64,000 bases of DNA from the NCBI RefSeq assembly GCF_003641205.1, contig NZ_CP032762.1, positions 2,914,001-2,978,000 on the forward strand, written 5' to 3'. Both the position numbers and the translations under genes were made by a program. Under the pieces are notes generated by a model that was given only the letters and a program-made list of their open reading frames with translations, ran no database searches and was not told the DNA's origin. This document shows, piece after piece, positions 45,606-53,451 of the stretch; position 1 is the first letter of the stretch; the number at the start of each line of letters is the position of its first letter. This DNA is from Rhodococcus sp. P1Y. Its GTDB lineage: Bacteria; Actinomycetota; Actinomycetes; Mycobacteriales; Mycobacteriaceae.

Positions 45606-46831
45606 TTGGGCAACTCCGCGACAGATTCGGAGATGACCTCGATCGCGGTGCGGATCTGGTCGTCGGTGTGAGAAGCCATTGCGCACAGACGGAGTAGTGC
45701 GCCGTTGCGAGGTACAGCAGGGTGCAGCGCCGCGGAGGTGAAGATGCCCTTGTCGAACAGGGTTCGCCACAAACTCATTGCGACCAGATCGTCACCGATG
45801 TGCAGCGACACTATCGGTGACACCGTGTCGCCGCCGGGGATCGGTGAGCGTGCACCGACGTCGAGGCCCTCCGCTGCCAGGCCACTGCGGAGCGCTTCGG
45901 CGTTGTCGAGAACGCGACGCGCACGTTGCCTTCCCTCCTCGCTACGGATCAGCTTGATCGACGCAAGGGAAGCACCGACCGCAGCCGGAACGCCGGAGGT
46001 GGTGAACAAAAATGCCCTGGCGTGGATTCGCAAAGAGTCGAGTAGGTCGCGGGACCCTGCGATGAACCCGCCGGTCGAGCTCGGGCTCTTGGACAACGAC
46101 GCCATCCTGATATCCGTTTCGCCCGCGGTGCCGAACAACTCTGCTGCGCCGGTGAGGCTTTCGCCATAGATTCCCAGACTGTGGGCCTCGTCTACCATCA
46201 GCGCCGCACCGTACTTCCTGCACAGCGCGGTCACCTCACCGAGGGGTGCGAGGTCTCCCTCCATCGAGTACAAGCCGTCGACGATCACCAGTACGGCACC
46301 ATCACCGACAACGGGCTCTTGGAGCTTTCTCTCCATGTCCTCCATGTCGTTGTGGGCGAACTTGCGGACGGTCGCACCGGACAGCGAACTGCCGTCGCGG
46401 ATGGATGCGTGTGCGGCCGAGTCGACGACGATGACATCGCCCTTGCCCACGACGGCGGCAATAGTGCCGAGATTGGTCTGGTAGCCGGTGGTGAACACCA
46501 TGGCGTCCTCGGTGCCATGCCATTCGCGTATCTCGTTCTCTAGCTCCAGGTGTATGTCCATGGTGCCGTTGAGCAGACGGCTGCCGGTGATGGCGGAGCC
46601 GAAGGTGTCGAGAGCGTCCTGTGCGCCCTGGGTGATGTCGGGATGATCGGCGAGACCCAGATAATTGTTGGATCCCAACATGATCTTGTCCTTGCCCTCC
46701 ACCTGGACGATCGGCGCGGTGGCCGACTCCATCACGCGAAAATAAGGTGAAACGTCGCTGTCCTGCACAGCACGTAGCAGGTCGACTCGTTCGTCTCCGT
46801 CGAGTCGCTTGATCAGTCGGTTTACGGTCAT
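45602..46831 (-). CDS. Alpha-oxoamine synthase family PLP enzyme (AONS/KBL/SPT-like)
   Basis: Condenses an amino acid with an acyl thioester and releases CO2, 409 aa. GSNNYLGLADHP near residue 54, DEAHSLGIYG (about 214) and the Schiff-base Lys248 in SLSKSPSSTGGFIAG place it in the family of 8-amino-7-oxononanoate, aminoketobutyrate and serine palmitoyl transferases. No other biotin genes are near. ATG 46831 has GGAGA upstream. It is coupled to the SDR fusion and divergent from an acyl-CoA dehydrogenase-like gene. A lipid-amine product is plausible. Confidence 0.83.
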   Translation of the reverse strand: MTVNRLIKRLDGDERVDLLRAVQDSDVSPYFRVMESATAPIVQVEGKDKIMLGSNNYLGLADHPDITQGAQDALDTFGSAITGSRLLNGTMDIHLELENEIREWHGTEDAMVFTTGYQTNLGTIAAVVGKGDVIVVDSAAHASIRDGSSLSGATVRKFAHNDMEDMERKLQEPVVGDGAVLVIVDGLYSMEGDLAPLGEVTALCRKYGAALMVDEAHSLGIYGESLTGAAELFGTAGETDIRMASLSKSPSSTGGFIAGSRDLLDSLRIHARAFLFTTSGVPAAVGASLASIKLIRSEEGRQRARRVLDNAEALRSGLAAEGLDVGARSPIPGGDTVSPIVSLHIGDDLVAMSLWRTLFDKGIFTSAALHPAVPRNGALLRLCAMASHTDDQIRTAIEVISESVAELPK

Positions 46832-47133
46832 TGCGTGAGGTCTCCTGACGCATCGGTAGTGCATGACAAATGATCGAGCAGTGAATCGATGGTCGCGAAT
46901 TCTCTAAGTAGTTCGACACCGGTGCGAAATCGGATTGGTCGAAATCGTGATATCCGTATTTGCGCTGGTCCGCGCATATAAAAGTAAAAACCGACTGATT
47001 CCCTCTTTCCGATATGGGCTGCTCTTTACCTGGATTTGTATGTTTTGCCTGGTAGGTGCCGGGGTACCGCAGTAATGGTTGCGAATTCGATTCACCTTTG
47101 TTTGCCATGCCCATTTCGATTAGTAGGAGAGTC
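46832..47133. promoter_or_regulatory. AT-rich divergent intergenic region of the oxoamine synthase locus
   Basis: 302 bp without a convincing gene and visibly richer in A/T than the rest of the window. It holds two CGAAATCG direct repeats 15 bp apart (46925-46932, 46940-46947) and two GCGAATTC copies, one towards each gene, as candidate regulatory sites. TAGGAGAG before ATG 47134 is a good Shine-Dalgarno for the acyl-CoA dehydrogenase-like gene. Promoters must face both ways. Confidence 0.6.
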
Positions 47134-48267
47134 ATGACTGCATTGATGGTTCGAGAGCGCGAAATTTTGGAGCAATACATCCCGGGCTTGTTCGATTATC
47201 TGGACCGTACGCCTTTATCGGACCTCGAAAGCAGGGGAAGTGACGCTATCGCCAAGTTCAAGGAGTTCGGCGGTACCGCGCTGATCGTCCCCAAGGAACT
47301 CGGTGGCAGTGGCGCGACCGCGCTGGAAGCGGTACGCGCGCAGCGTGCGATAGGTTCGCGTTCGCCTTCGCTCGGCGCCGCGACCACGATGCATCATCTC
47401 TCGATCGCGTCGCTCATCGAGTTCGCGCGAGGTGCGTCCGAGGACGACAGGGCGCTCGTCAAGGGGTTGGTGGAACAGCATGCTGTGATCGCGTCCGGAT
47501 TCTCCGAGGGAACACCAGGTGGGAGCGTGTTCATTCCGACCATGAAGGCTAAGCGGGTCGGAGACGTCTATGTCGTCAACGGAAGCAAGAAGCCATGCAG
47601 CCTGTCTGGATCGATGGACCTGCTCACGGCCAGCGTCGAGGTGGAAGGCGTGGGTGAGAAGGACGGCGAGCGCGCGGTGGCGTTGATACCCGCGGGCCTC
47701 GACGGTATGACAGTCGAGAAATTCTGGGACACCCCGTTCCTGGAGGCATCGCAGAGCGACGAGGTCAATCTCCACGACGTGCAGGTTCCGGCCGATCTTG
47801 TGCTGCTCAACAGCGACGACGATCCCGACGGGGTTCACGAGATGACCGGCTACTTGTGGTTCGGCATGCTAATCAGTGCCAACTATCTGGGCGGTGCAAC
47901 ATTGCTTCTCGAGAAGATGCTCGCGGCCGACAAGGGTGATTTCGAGGGATATACCAGGGCCGCGGCGGATATCGAGAGCAGTATGGCCGCAATCGAGAGC
48001 GTCGCACGGGCGGTCGACGACGGTGAGAGGGGGCAGGACATTTCGGCGCGACTGTTGTTCTGTCGGATCGCAATTCGCGACGCACTGGTCCGTGCCAGTT
48101 CGGCAGCCATGGAATCTCTCGGCGGCATCGGGTTCATCAAGTCGCCGGATATCGGCTACCTCGCGGGCGCGTTGCAAGCCTTCGCATTCCATCCGCCGTC
48201 ACGTAGATCCATCTCGGAGACGCTGACGAAGTACCACGGCGGAGACGAGTTCGCCTTCGTCAAATAG
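47134..48267 (+). CDS. Atypical acyl-CoA dehydrogenase-like flavoprotein
   Basis: 377 aa, start ATG 47134 after AGGAG. The acyl-CoA dehydrogenase fold is recognisable from GTALIVPKELGGSGATALEA, ASGFSEGTPGGS and MESLGGIGFIKSPD. The C-terminal segment where a YEGT-type catalytic Glu is expected reads AFHPPSRRSISETL, so the usual base is absent. It may act on a carrier-bound or aminoacyl substrate, or use a different chemistry. It is divergent from the oxoamine synthase gene and convergent with a helical hypothetical gene six bases away. Confidence 0.78.
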   Translation: MTALMVREREILEQYIPGLFDYLDRTPLSDLESRGSDAIAKFKEFGGTALIVPKELGGSGATALEAVRAQRAIGSRSPSLGAATTMHHLSIASLIEFARGASEDDRALVKGLVEQHAVIASGFSEGTPGGSVFIPTMKAKRVGDVYVVNGSKKPCSLSGSMDLLTASVEVEGVGEKDGERAVALIPAGLDGMTVEKFWDTPFLEASQSDEVNLHDVQVPADLVLLNSDDDPDGVHEMTGYLWFGMLISANYLGGATLLLEKMLAADKGDFEGYTRAAADIESSMAAIESVARAVDDGERGQDISARLLFCRIAIRDALVRASSAAMESLGGIGFIKSPDIGYLAGALQAFAFHPPSRRSISETLTKYHGGDEFAFVK

Positions 48268-48273
48268 GCTTGC

Positions 48274-48873
48274 TCACTCCTGAAGTTCCTCGTCGTCCAA
48301 CTTGTCCTGGCCGCGGTTGCGGAAGAATTTGAACCCCGGGATCCCGATCACTGCGCGGCGTACATCCTTTGTCACGCCGAGTAATTCGTGGATCTCGGGG
48401 GCGACGGTATCCAGGGTCGCCAGGATAGGAATGACTGCTTCCATGTGCTCGACGAGACCGGGCAGCTGATCGACCATCGCGATCGCGGCATCCACCTCGT
48501 TCTCGTCGAGGTTGTCGACGAACTTCTTCGCGAACGGTGCCGATCGTTGTGCAATGGGATCGAACAGCTCTACCAACTCGAGTGCTGTCACCGATGCCTT
48601 GGACGCAGATGTTATGACGCCGTCCGCCGACCGGGTCGTGGTTTGTGCCTCGGCGACAACCTGTTGTGCGGCGTCGACTACCGCGTTGATCCGAACCATG
48701 AGCGCGGACACTTCGTCCAGTAGCGCTTCGACGCGGCCGGGGACTGCCAGCGCGAACATCGCAGTGTCCTTGGTCCACCGGGCACCGAATCGAACGACGT
48801 CGACGCCGATTCCGAAGACGCCGAGTACGCCGTACCGATCGGGTAGTGCCACGCCCGCACGTTCGAGTGCCAT
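48274..48873 (-). CDS. Helical hypothetical protein
   Basis: 199 aa. Most of the protein is predicted as long helices (VEALLDEVSALMVRINAVVDAAQQVVAEA and following), with a conserved-looking C-terminal IGIPGFKFFRNRGQDKLDD. The N-terminal hydrophobic stretch is weak, and no signal peptide is clear. Similar actinobacterial proteins are sometimes labelled as ribulose bisphosphate carboxylase, which this does not resemble. Function unknown. Divergent from the SDR gene at 48942. Confidence 0.65.
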   Translation of the reverse strand: MALERAGVALPDRYGVLGVFGIGVDVVRFGARWTKDTAMFALAVPGRVEALLDEVSALMVRINAVVDAAQQVVAEAQTTTRSADGVITSASKASVTALELVELFDPIAQRSAPFAKKFVDNLDENEVDAAIAMVDQLPGLVEHMEAVIPILATLDTVAPEIHELLGVTKDVRRAVIGIPGFKFFRNRGQDKLDDEELQE

Positions 48874-48929
48874 GACCGAAACAATGCCACAGCGATGTGG
48901 GCTCCCCGGCAGTACTTCGAAGATACGGT

Positions 48930-48935
48930 TAGCCT
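48930..48935 (+). promoter_or_regulatory. Possible -10 box for leaderless SDR gene
   Basis: TAGCCT ends six bases before ATG 48942, with no Shine-Dalgarno. Confidence 0.45.
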
Positions 48936-48941
48936 CGAAGT

Positions 48942-50111
48942 ATGAAAGTTCTTGTCACCGGCGCGAGCGGGTACATCGGCTCGCGTCTGGTAGCTGCGTT
49001 GCTCGACGAGGGTGACACAGTTGTTGCCGCGTCGAGGAACCCGGATTCTCTGAAGGTATTCGACTGGTGGGACGACGTCGAGTCGTGTGCGTTGGACGCC
49101 TCCGATCAAGAGTCTCTGCATGGTGCTTTCGAGGCCGCGGGAGACATCGACGTCGCCTACTACCTCGTTCACGCCATCGGTCAGTCCGACTACCGAGCGC
49201 AGGACAAGCGCGCCGCCGAACAGTTCGCCCGCGCCGCGGCCGCTGCCGGTGTGAAACGCATCGTCTACCTCGGTGGATTCGTCCCCGGTGACGAGGAATT
49301 GTCCGAGCATCTTGCCAGCCGAGCTGATGTGGGTGAGGCGCTCGATGTCGAGGGTGTCGACTTGGTCTGGCTCAAAGCGGCGATCGTCCTCGGGGCCGGC
49401 TCGACCTCCTACGAGATGCTCCGCTACCTCGCCGACAGGCTTCTCGTCCTCCCGTTACCGACGTGGTTGAGTCACCCCGTTCAGCCGATAGCGGTCGACG
49501 ATGTCCTGTTCTATCTCCTTGCGTCGCGTTCCACGGTGCCCGCCGGGGCGTACGACATCGGCGGGCCGGACGTCGTCCCGTATCGCGACCTGCTGTTCGC
49601 ATATGTCGACGCGGCCGGACTCACCCGTGTCGGGCTGCCAGCTCCGGGAGTTCCGACTGGACTCGCCGGGCGAGTGATCGGCAAGATCATCCCGATCCCG
49701 GACGCGCTGGCGGAGGATCTCGTCGGCTCGCTCCACAACACGATGACGACGTCCGAACAGCGCATCGTGGACGCCGCCGGGGAACCCGAAGGTGGCAGAA
49801 CAACCATCCGCGATGCGATGCATCGAAGCGTTCAGGGGTCGGTGGGAACGCCACCGGGTGTTCGGGCCCTCAAAGATCCGTTGCGACTCGCGGTGACCGA
49901 CGCGGCGTGGAGCGGAGGCGACGAGCTCGGGATCAGGCGTTACGGCGTGGCTGCATCGTCGGGGCAGACGTGGAGCTTGCTGGAATCCCTGGGGGCGAGA
50001 AAGCTGTTGTACTCGTGGCCGGTCGCCGCGGTCGTTCGTACCAACTTGGACGTGGTCGACGGGGTTTCGGACCGCGCACGATCGGTGATACGACGGGTGC
50101 GCGGCAATTAG
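48942..50111 (+). CDS. NAD(P)-binding atypical SDR family protein
   Basis: 389 aa. The Rossmann motif VTGASGYIGSRLV (about residues 4-16) begins an atypical SDR of the NmrA/NDUFA9-like type: YYLVHAIGQSDYRAQDKRAAEQFARAA has the Tyr-rich region but no canonical YxxxK. The C-terminal 130 residues contain the DUF2867-like region ending RARSVIRRV. The partner substrate is unknown. Followed 39 bp later by a CPBP protease gene on the same strand. Confidence 0.8.
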   Translation: MKVLVTGASGYIGSRLVAALLDEGDTVVAASRNPDSLKVFDWWDDVESCALDASDQESLHGAFEAAGDIDVAYYLVHAIGQSDYRAQDKRAAEQFARAAAAAGVKRIVYLGGFVPGDEELSEHLASRADVGEALDVEGVDLVWLKAAIVLGAGSTSYEMLRYLADRLLVLPLPTWLSHPVQPIAVDDVLFYLLASRSTVPAGAYDIGGPDVVPYRDLLFAYVDAAGLTRVGLPAPGVPTGLAGRVIGKIIPIPDALAEDLVGSLHNTMTTSEQRIVDAAGEPEGGRTTIRDAMHRSVQGSVGTPPGVRALKDPLRLAVTDAAWSGGDELGIRRYGVAASSGQTWSLLESLGARKLLYSWPVAAVVRTNLDVVDGVSDRARSVIRRVRGN

Positions 50112-50150
50112 CGCATCGGGCATGATGGGGGACCAACAATCGGAGGTGTG

Positions 50151-50861
50151 ATGCCGACCTGGCAGACGAGCGTCAGAGACGTCGTCAAATCGGCACTCGT
50201 GGAGAAAGTGGATCGCAACCACGAAGAAACCGACAAAGCGTTTCTCCGACGCCGAATCGTGGTGGTCGTCACCCTGGTCATCGGTGCGACGCTGCTGGGC
50301 CTGTCGTTGTCGGTGGATCCCGGTGACAGTGCCTTCTATCCACTGACCCTCGGGCTCGCTGCTGCATGGATAATCGGCGGCTTCGCGTCCGGTCCGTTGC
50401 ACCTGGGCAGGATTACCTTCAAGGGTTCGATACGTCGTCCGATCGTCACGCCTATCCTGATCGGCTTGGCCGCAGGAGCAGTGTTCGTGGTGGGCGCGCT
50501 GATCGTGCGTCAGATTCCGCCGCTGGCCGAGTTCACCGAAAACGTGCTGGCCCATGCGCGCTTCGGGTCGCTTGCCCTCATCGTCTTCATCACATTGTTG
50601 AACGGCGTCGCGGAGGAAATCTTCTTCCGCGGAGCGTTGTTTGCCGCAATCGGTCGCAGGAACCCGGTTGTGATTTCTACGGTCATCTACACCGTGGTCA
50701 CCTTGGCAAGTGGCAATCCCATGTTGGCATTCGCCGCGATCACGCTTGGATTCGTTCTGGGCCTGCAGCGAAGGGCATCGGGTGGGATTTTGGCCCCGAT
50801 ACTGACTCACGTGGCGTGGTCGACGGTGATGGTGTTCGTGTTACCGCCGCTGTTCGTCTGA
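50151..50861 (+). CDS. CPBP family intramembrane metalloprotease
   Basis: 236 aa with about six hydrophobic segments after a charged N-terminus. The family metal-site signature NGVAEEIFFRGALF (Glu155, Glu156, Arg160) is present, and His220 in LTHVAWS gives the later metal ligand. The FxxxH motif between them is not obvious. ATG 50151 is preferred over the adjacent GTG because GGAGG is then four bases away. Its last 21 bases overlap the convergent acyl-CoA dehydrogenase-like gene. Confidence 0.83.
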   Translation: MPTWQTSVRDVVKSALVEKVDRNHEETDKAFLRRRIVVVVTLVIGATLLGLSLSVDPGDSAFYPLTLGLAAAWIIGGFASGPLHLGRITFKGSIRRPIVTPILIGLAAGAVFVVGALIVRQIPPLAEFTENVLAHARFGSLALIVFITLLNGVAEEIFFRGALFAAIGRRNPVVISTVIYTVVTLASGNPMLAFAAITLGFVLGLQRRASGGILAPILTHVAWSTVMVFVLPPLFV

Positions 50862-51866
50862 CGACAGTGTGCGCAGGAGCGCGGTTCTGATCTGAGGCCT
50901 GCTCGCCCCGACGAGCGTGAACGTGGCCTCCCGCACGAGTCGCTCCGCGGTACCGTGCCCGACGAGAGCGCTGGATCCGGTGGCAGCGACGAGCGCCGCA
51001 GCGGCCCGCACTGCCAAGTTCGAACCCTCCGCCCGTGCTTGGAAAATGTCGTAATTGCCGGACAACGCGTCGTCGAATCGGGTTCTGACGACGCCGTGTT
51101 CACGCGAGAACGATTCGGTGTCGACGCCGAGTTCCTCCATCTGAGTGATCGCGCGCCGAGCAACGCCCATCGCCATGCACCCGTTGATCCACGAGCCGTA
51201 CAGCTGTCCGGCCTGGAATTGTTCGTCGCCGACCACGGACACAACCTGTCCGTCGGCGATCTCGACTCCGTCGAATCGTAGGCGCACGGTGTTGCTTGCA
51301 TCAGCAGCAATCAACGACAGAGGTTCGACGGTGATGCCGGTAACCGACACGGCGGGAATGATCGAGTGCACGATGGAATCGTCGAATTCGTCCCGTGCGG
51401 ACACCTGGAGAATGTCGACGATGCCCCAGCCGCTGACGAACGGCGCCGATCCATCGAGAACGTACCCGGTCTCGGTTCGGCGGGCGTACAACTTGGGCGG
51501 CCTGGGGATCGCGCCCGCGAATGCCACGCCTGCCTTGACCGAGCCATCCACCAGCGCGCCGAGATATCGATCCTTCATGGCGGCGTTGTCGGTGCCCGAC
51601 AGCGACATCACGACGCCGGCATGCTGCATCCATGTGAACGCTGTTGCGAGACAACCGCCACACAGTGTCTCGATGATTTCGGGTAACTCGTCGAATTCCG
51701 GGCCGTCGTCGGAGTTCGCGGCGAGGCCGTAGAACCCTTCGGCAGCCAGGACCTCGAAATGACCGGGGGGAATTTCGCCGTCGGCATCCACCGACTCGGC
51801 GGCAGGGAACAATACGGTGTCGGCAATATCGTGGGCGCGCTCCGGCCAGGACGTCACCTGCAGCAT
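50841..51866 (-). CDS. Short acyl-CoA dehydrogenase-like protein
   Basis: 341 aa. AADILFPAAESVDADGEIP-like N-terminal helices, GVAFAGAIPRPPKLYARR and LDGSAPFVSGWGIVDIL mark the acyl-CoA dehydrogenase fold. At the C-terminus, FTLVGASRPQIRTALL replaces the YEGT region, so no catalytic Glu is evident. Similar short members occur widely in actinobacteria and are poorly characterised. ATG 51866 follows AAGGA; a longer upstream frame is rejected. Divergent from an Lrp-type regulator. Confidence 0.78.
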   Translation of the reverse strand: MLQVTSWPERAHDIADTVLFPAAESVDADGEIPPGHFEVLAAEGFYGLAANSDDGPEFDELPEIIETLCGGCLATAFTWMQHAGVVMSLSGTDNAAMKDRYLGALVDGSVKAGVAFAGAIPRPPKLYARRTETGYVLDGSAPFVSGWGIVDILQVSARDEFDDSIVHSIIPAVSVTGITVEPLSLIAADASNTVRLRFDGVEIADGQVVSVVGDEQFQAGQLYGSWINGCMAMGVARRAITQMEELGVDTESFSREHGVVRTRFDDALSGNYDIFQARAEGSNLAVRAAAALVAATGSSALVGHGTAERLVREATFTLVGASRPQIRTALLRTLSSDEQRR

Positions 51867-51928
51867 CCTATTCCTTCCGCGCGCCGAATTGTCTGTGGTC
51901 CGACGGGCCGAAACCATCGGGTCTGGGC

Positions 51929-51934
51929 TACATT
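51929..51934 (+). promoter_or_regulatory. Possible -10 box for leaderless Lrp gene
   Basis: TACATT is followed by six bases and GTG 51941, a good fit to a leaderless start. Confidence 0.5.
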
Positions 51935-51940
51935 GCGCAG

Positions 51941-52378
51941 GTGAGTGAAAATCTCGACCGGATCGATCGGTTGATCATCGACGAACTCGTCGCGGACGGA
52001 CGCGCCACTCTGGCGACCCTTGCGGAAAAGGCAAGCCTGTCGGTCTCGGCGGTGCAATCGAGGGTTCGTCGACTCGAGTCTCGACGCGTCATTCGTGGGT
52101 ACACCGCCCAGGTCGATCCAGAAGCGTTGGGGCGCCCGCTGTCTGCCTTCGTCGCCATCACGCCGATCGATCCTGCGCAGCCCGACGACGCGCCTGCTCG
52201 GTTGCGCCATATCGGTGCCATCGAATCGTGTCACTCCGTCGCAGGCGAGGAGAGCTACGTCCTGCTCGTTCGCGTCGAGTCACCTCGTGACCTCGAACGA
52301 CTCCTCCAGGAGATTCGTGCGACGGCCAATGTCCGTACACGGAGCACGATCATTCTTCAGACCTTCTACGACCGATGA
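51941..52378 (+). CDS. Lrp/AsnC family transcriptional regulator
   Basis: 145 aa. Winged helix-turn-helix at residues 5-50 (LDRIDRLIIDELVADGRATLATLAEKASLSVSAVQSRVRRLE, in family order) followed by the RAM domain with AGEESYVLLVRVESPRDLERLL. It overlaps the next membrane protein gene by four bases and is divergent from the acyl-CoA dehydrogenase-like gene, which it may control. The effector is unknown. Confidence 0.9.
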   Translation: MSENLDRIDRLIIDELVADGRATLATLAEKASLSVSAVQSRVRRLESRRVIRGYTAQVDPEALGRPLSAFVAITPIDPAQPDDAPARLRHIGAIESCHSVAGEESYVLLVRVESPRDLERLLQEIRATANVRTRSTIILQTFYDR

Positions 52379-53451
52379 CGAAATCAGGAGTCCGGAGGAT
52401 CGTCTCTGCCGTGCTGTCCTACGGCGTGGTGGGCCTGGTGATGTGGCTCCTCTATCGCACCGTCGGTCACTCCGGCGCGGTGTCGAGCGCACTCGATTCG
52501 ATCTCGATCGAATCGGTAGTGGTCGTATCGGCCCTCGGTCTCGTGTATCTCGCGTCGATGTTCCGACCGATGATCTACACGCTCCCCGGCTTGACCATGC
52601 GTCAAGCCGGCGTCGCGCGCACGGCGTCGTTGGCGCTCGCCAACACCGTTCCCGAAGGTGGGACCGTCGCAACGGGTTTGACTTTTGCAATGTACCGATC
52701 GTGGGGCTTCGCGTTGGCGGACAGTACGACGTCCATCATCGCGATCGGAATCTGGACCAATCTGTCGCGATACCTGTTGATGTCGATTGCTCTGGTGATC
52801 CTGGTGACGTTCGGTTCCGTCACCGGCTCTGCGGTGTGGGTCGCCGCAGGCGCGTGTGCGGTGGTCATGGCGGTCTGCCTGGTCGTTGCGCTCGTCATCA
52901 CCAATGACGGGTTCGCGCGGCGAATCGGGCGAGTGCTGACGCGGATGCGCGCCGCACTCGCGAAGCGCATCGGTCGAATCGAGCCGCGCGACATGGAAGA
53001 AGTGCTCACCGAGTTCCGCGTCAACTTGCTGGGGCGCGTGCGCACCTGCTGGCGATCGCTGACGGCGACCATGGTGCTGTCGCAACTTCTCGGCGCGCTC
53101 GTGTTGGGTGTTGCGGTTCGGATGTCGGGGCTCGACCATCACGAGATCGGCTGGGATCGCATCGTGGTCGCCTTCGGCGCGATGTGGCTGGCGGCATTCG
53201 TGGCGCCGACGCCCGGCGGCCTCGGTGTCGCCGAGGCGGCGCTGATTGCGGTTCTCGGCGTCGGTCTCGACACGACCGCGCAAGCCCAGCTCGTTGCTGC
53301 CGTGCTTCTGTTCAGGTTTGCAACATGGTTTCTCCCGATACCGCTCGGGCTGGTCTCGTACCTCTACTGGAGACTGAGCAAGAACTGGCGGGTGCCCACT
53401 CAGCTCCCCAGCGACCTCCACACCCGTTCCGAAGACAGCGGCAGTTCGTAG
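52375..53451 (+). CDS. Lysylphosphatidylglycerol synthase TM region-like membrane protein
   Basis: 358 aa with about eight hydrophobic segments and no soluble transferase domain. The conserved APTPGGLGVAEA (about 280-291) identifies the UPF0104/LPG_synthase_TM flippase-like fold, and VPEGGTVATGLTFAMYRSWG is the matching mid-protein segment. These proteins are inferred lipid flippases or translocases. ATG 52375 overlaps the Lrp stop. The last 52 bases overlap the convergent xanthine dehydrogenase gene. Confidence 0.82.
   Translation: MTKSGVRRIVSAVLSYGVVGLVMWLLYRTVGHSGAVSSALDSISIESVVVVSALGLVYLASMFRPMIYTLPGLTMRQAGVARTASLALANTVPEGGTVATGLTFAMYRSWGFALADSTTSIIAIGIWTNLSRYLLMSIALVILVTFGSVTGSAVWVAAGACAVVMAVCLVVALVITNDGFARRIGRVLTRMRAALAKRIGRIEPRDMEEVLTEFRVNLLGRVRTCWRSLTATMVLSQLLGALVLGVAVRMSGLDHHEIGWDRIVVAFGAMWLAAFVAPTPGGLGVAEAALIAVLGVGLDTTAQAQLVAAVLLFRFATWFLPIPLGLVSYLYWRLSKNWRVPTQLPSDLHTRSEDSGSS

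Noticed and set aside
45602..46831. Calling the oxoamine synthase bioF
   Set aside because: No other biotin genes are nearby, and it is coupled to a reductase-like gene. Family membership alone does not set the product.
49455..50810. 451-codon frame opposite the SDR and CPBP genes
   Set aside because: It spans two real genes and their spacer, has no start signal and encodes low-complexity Arg/Asp-rich sequence.
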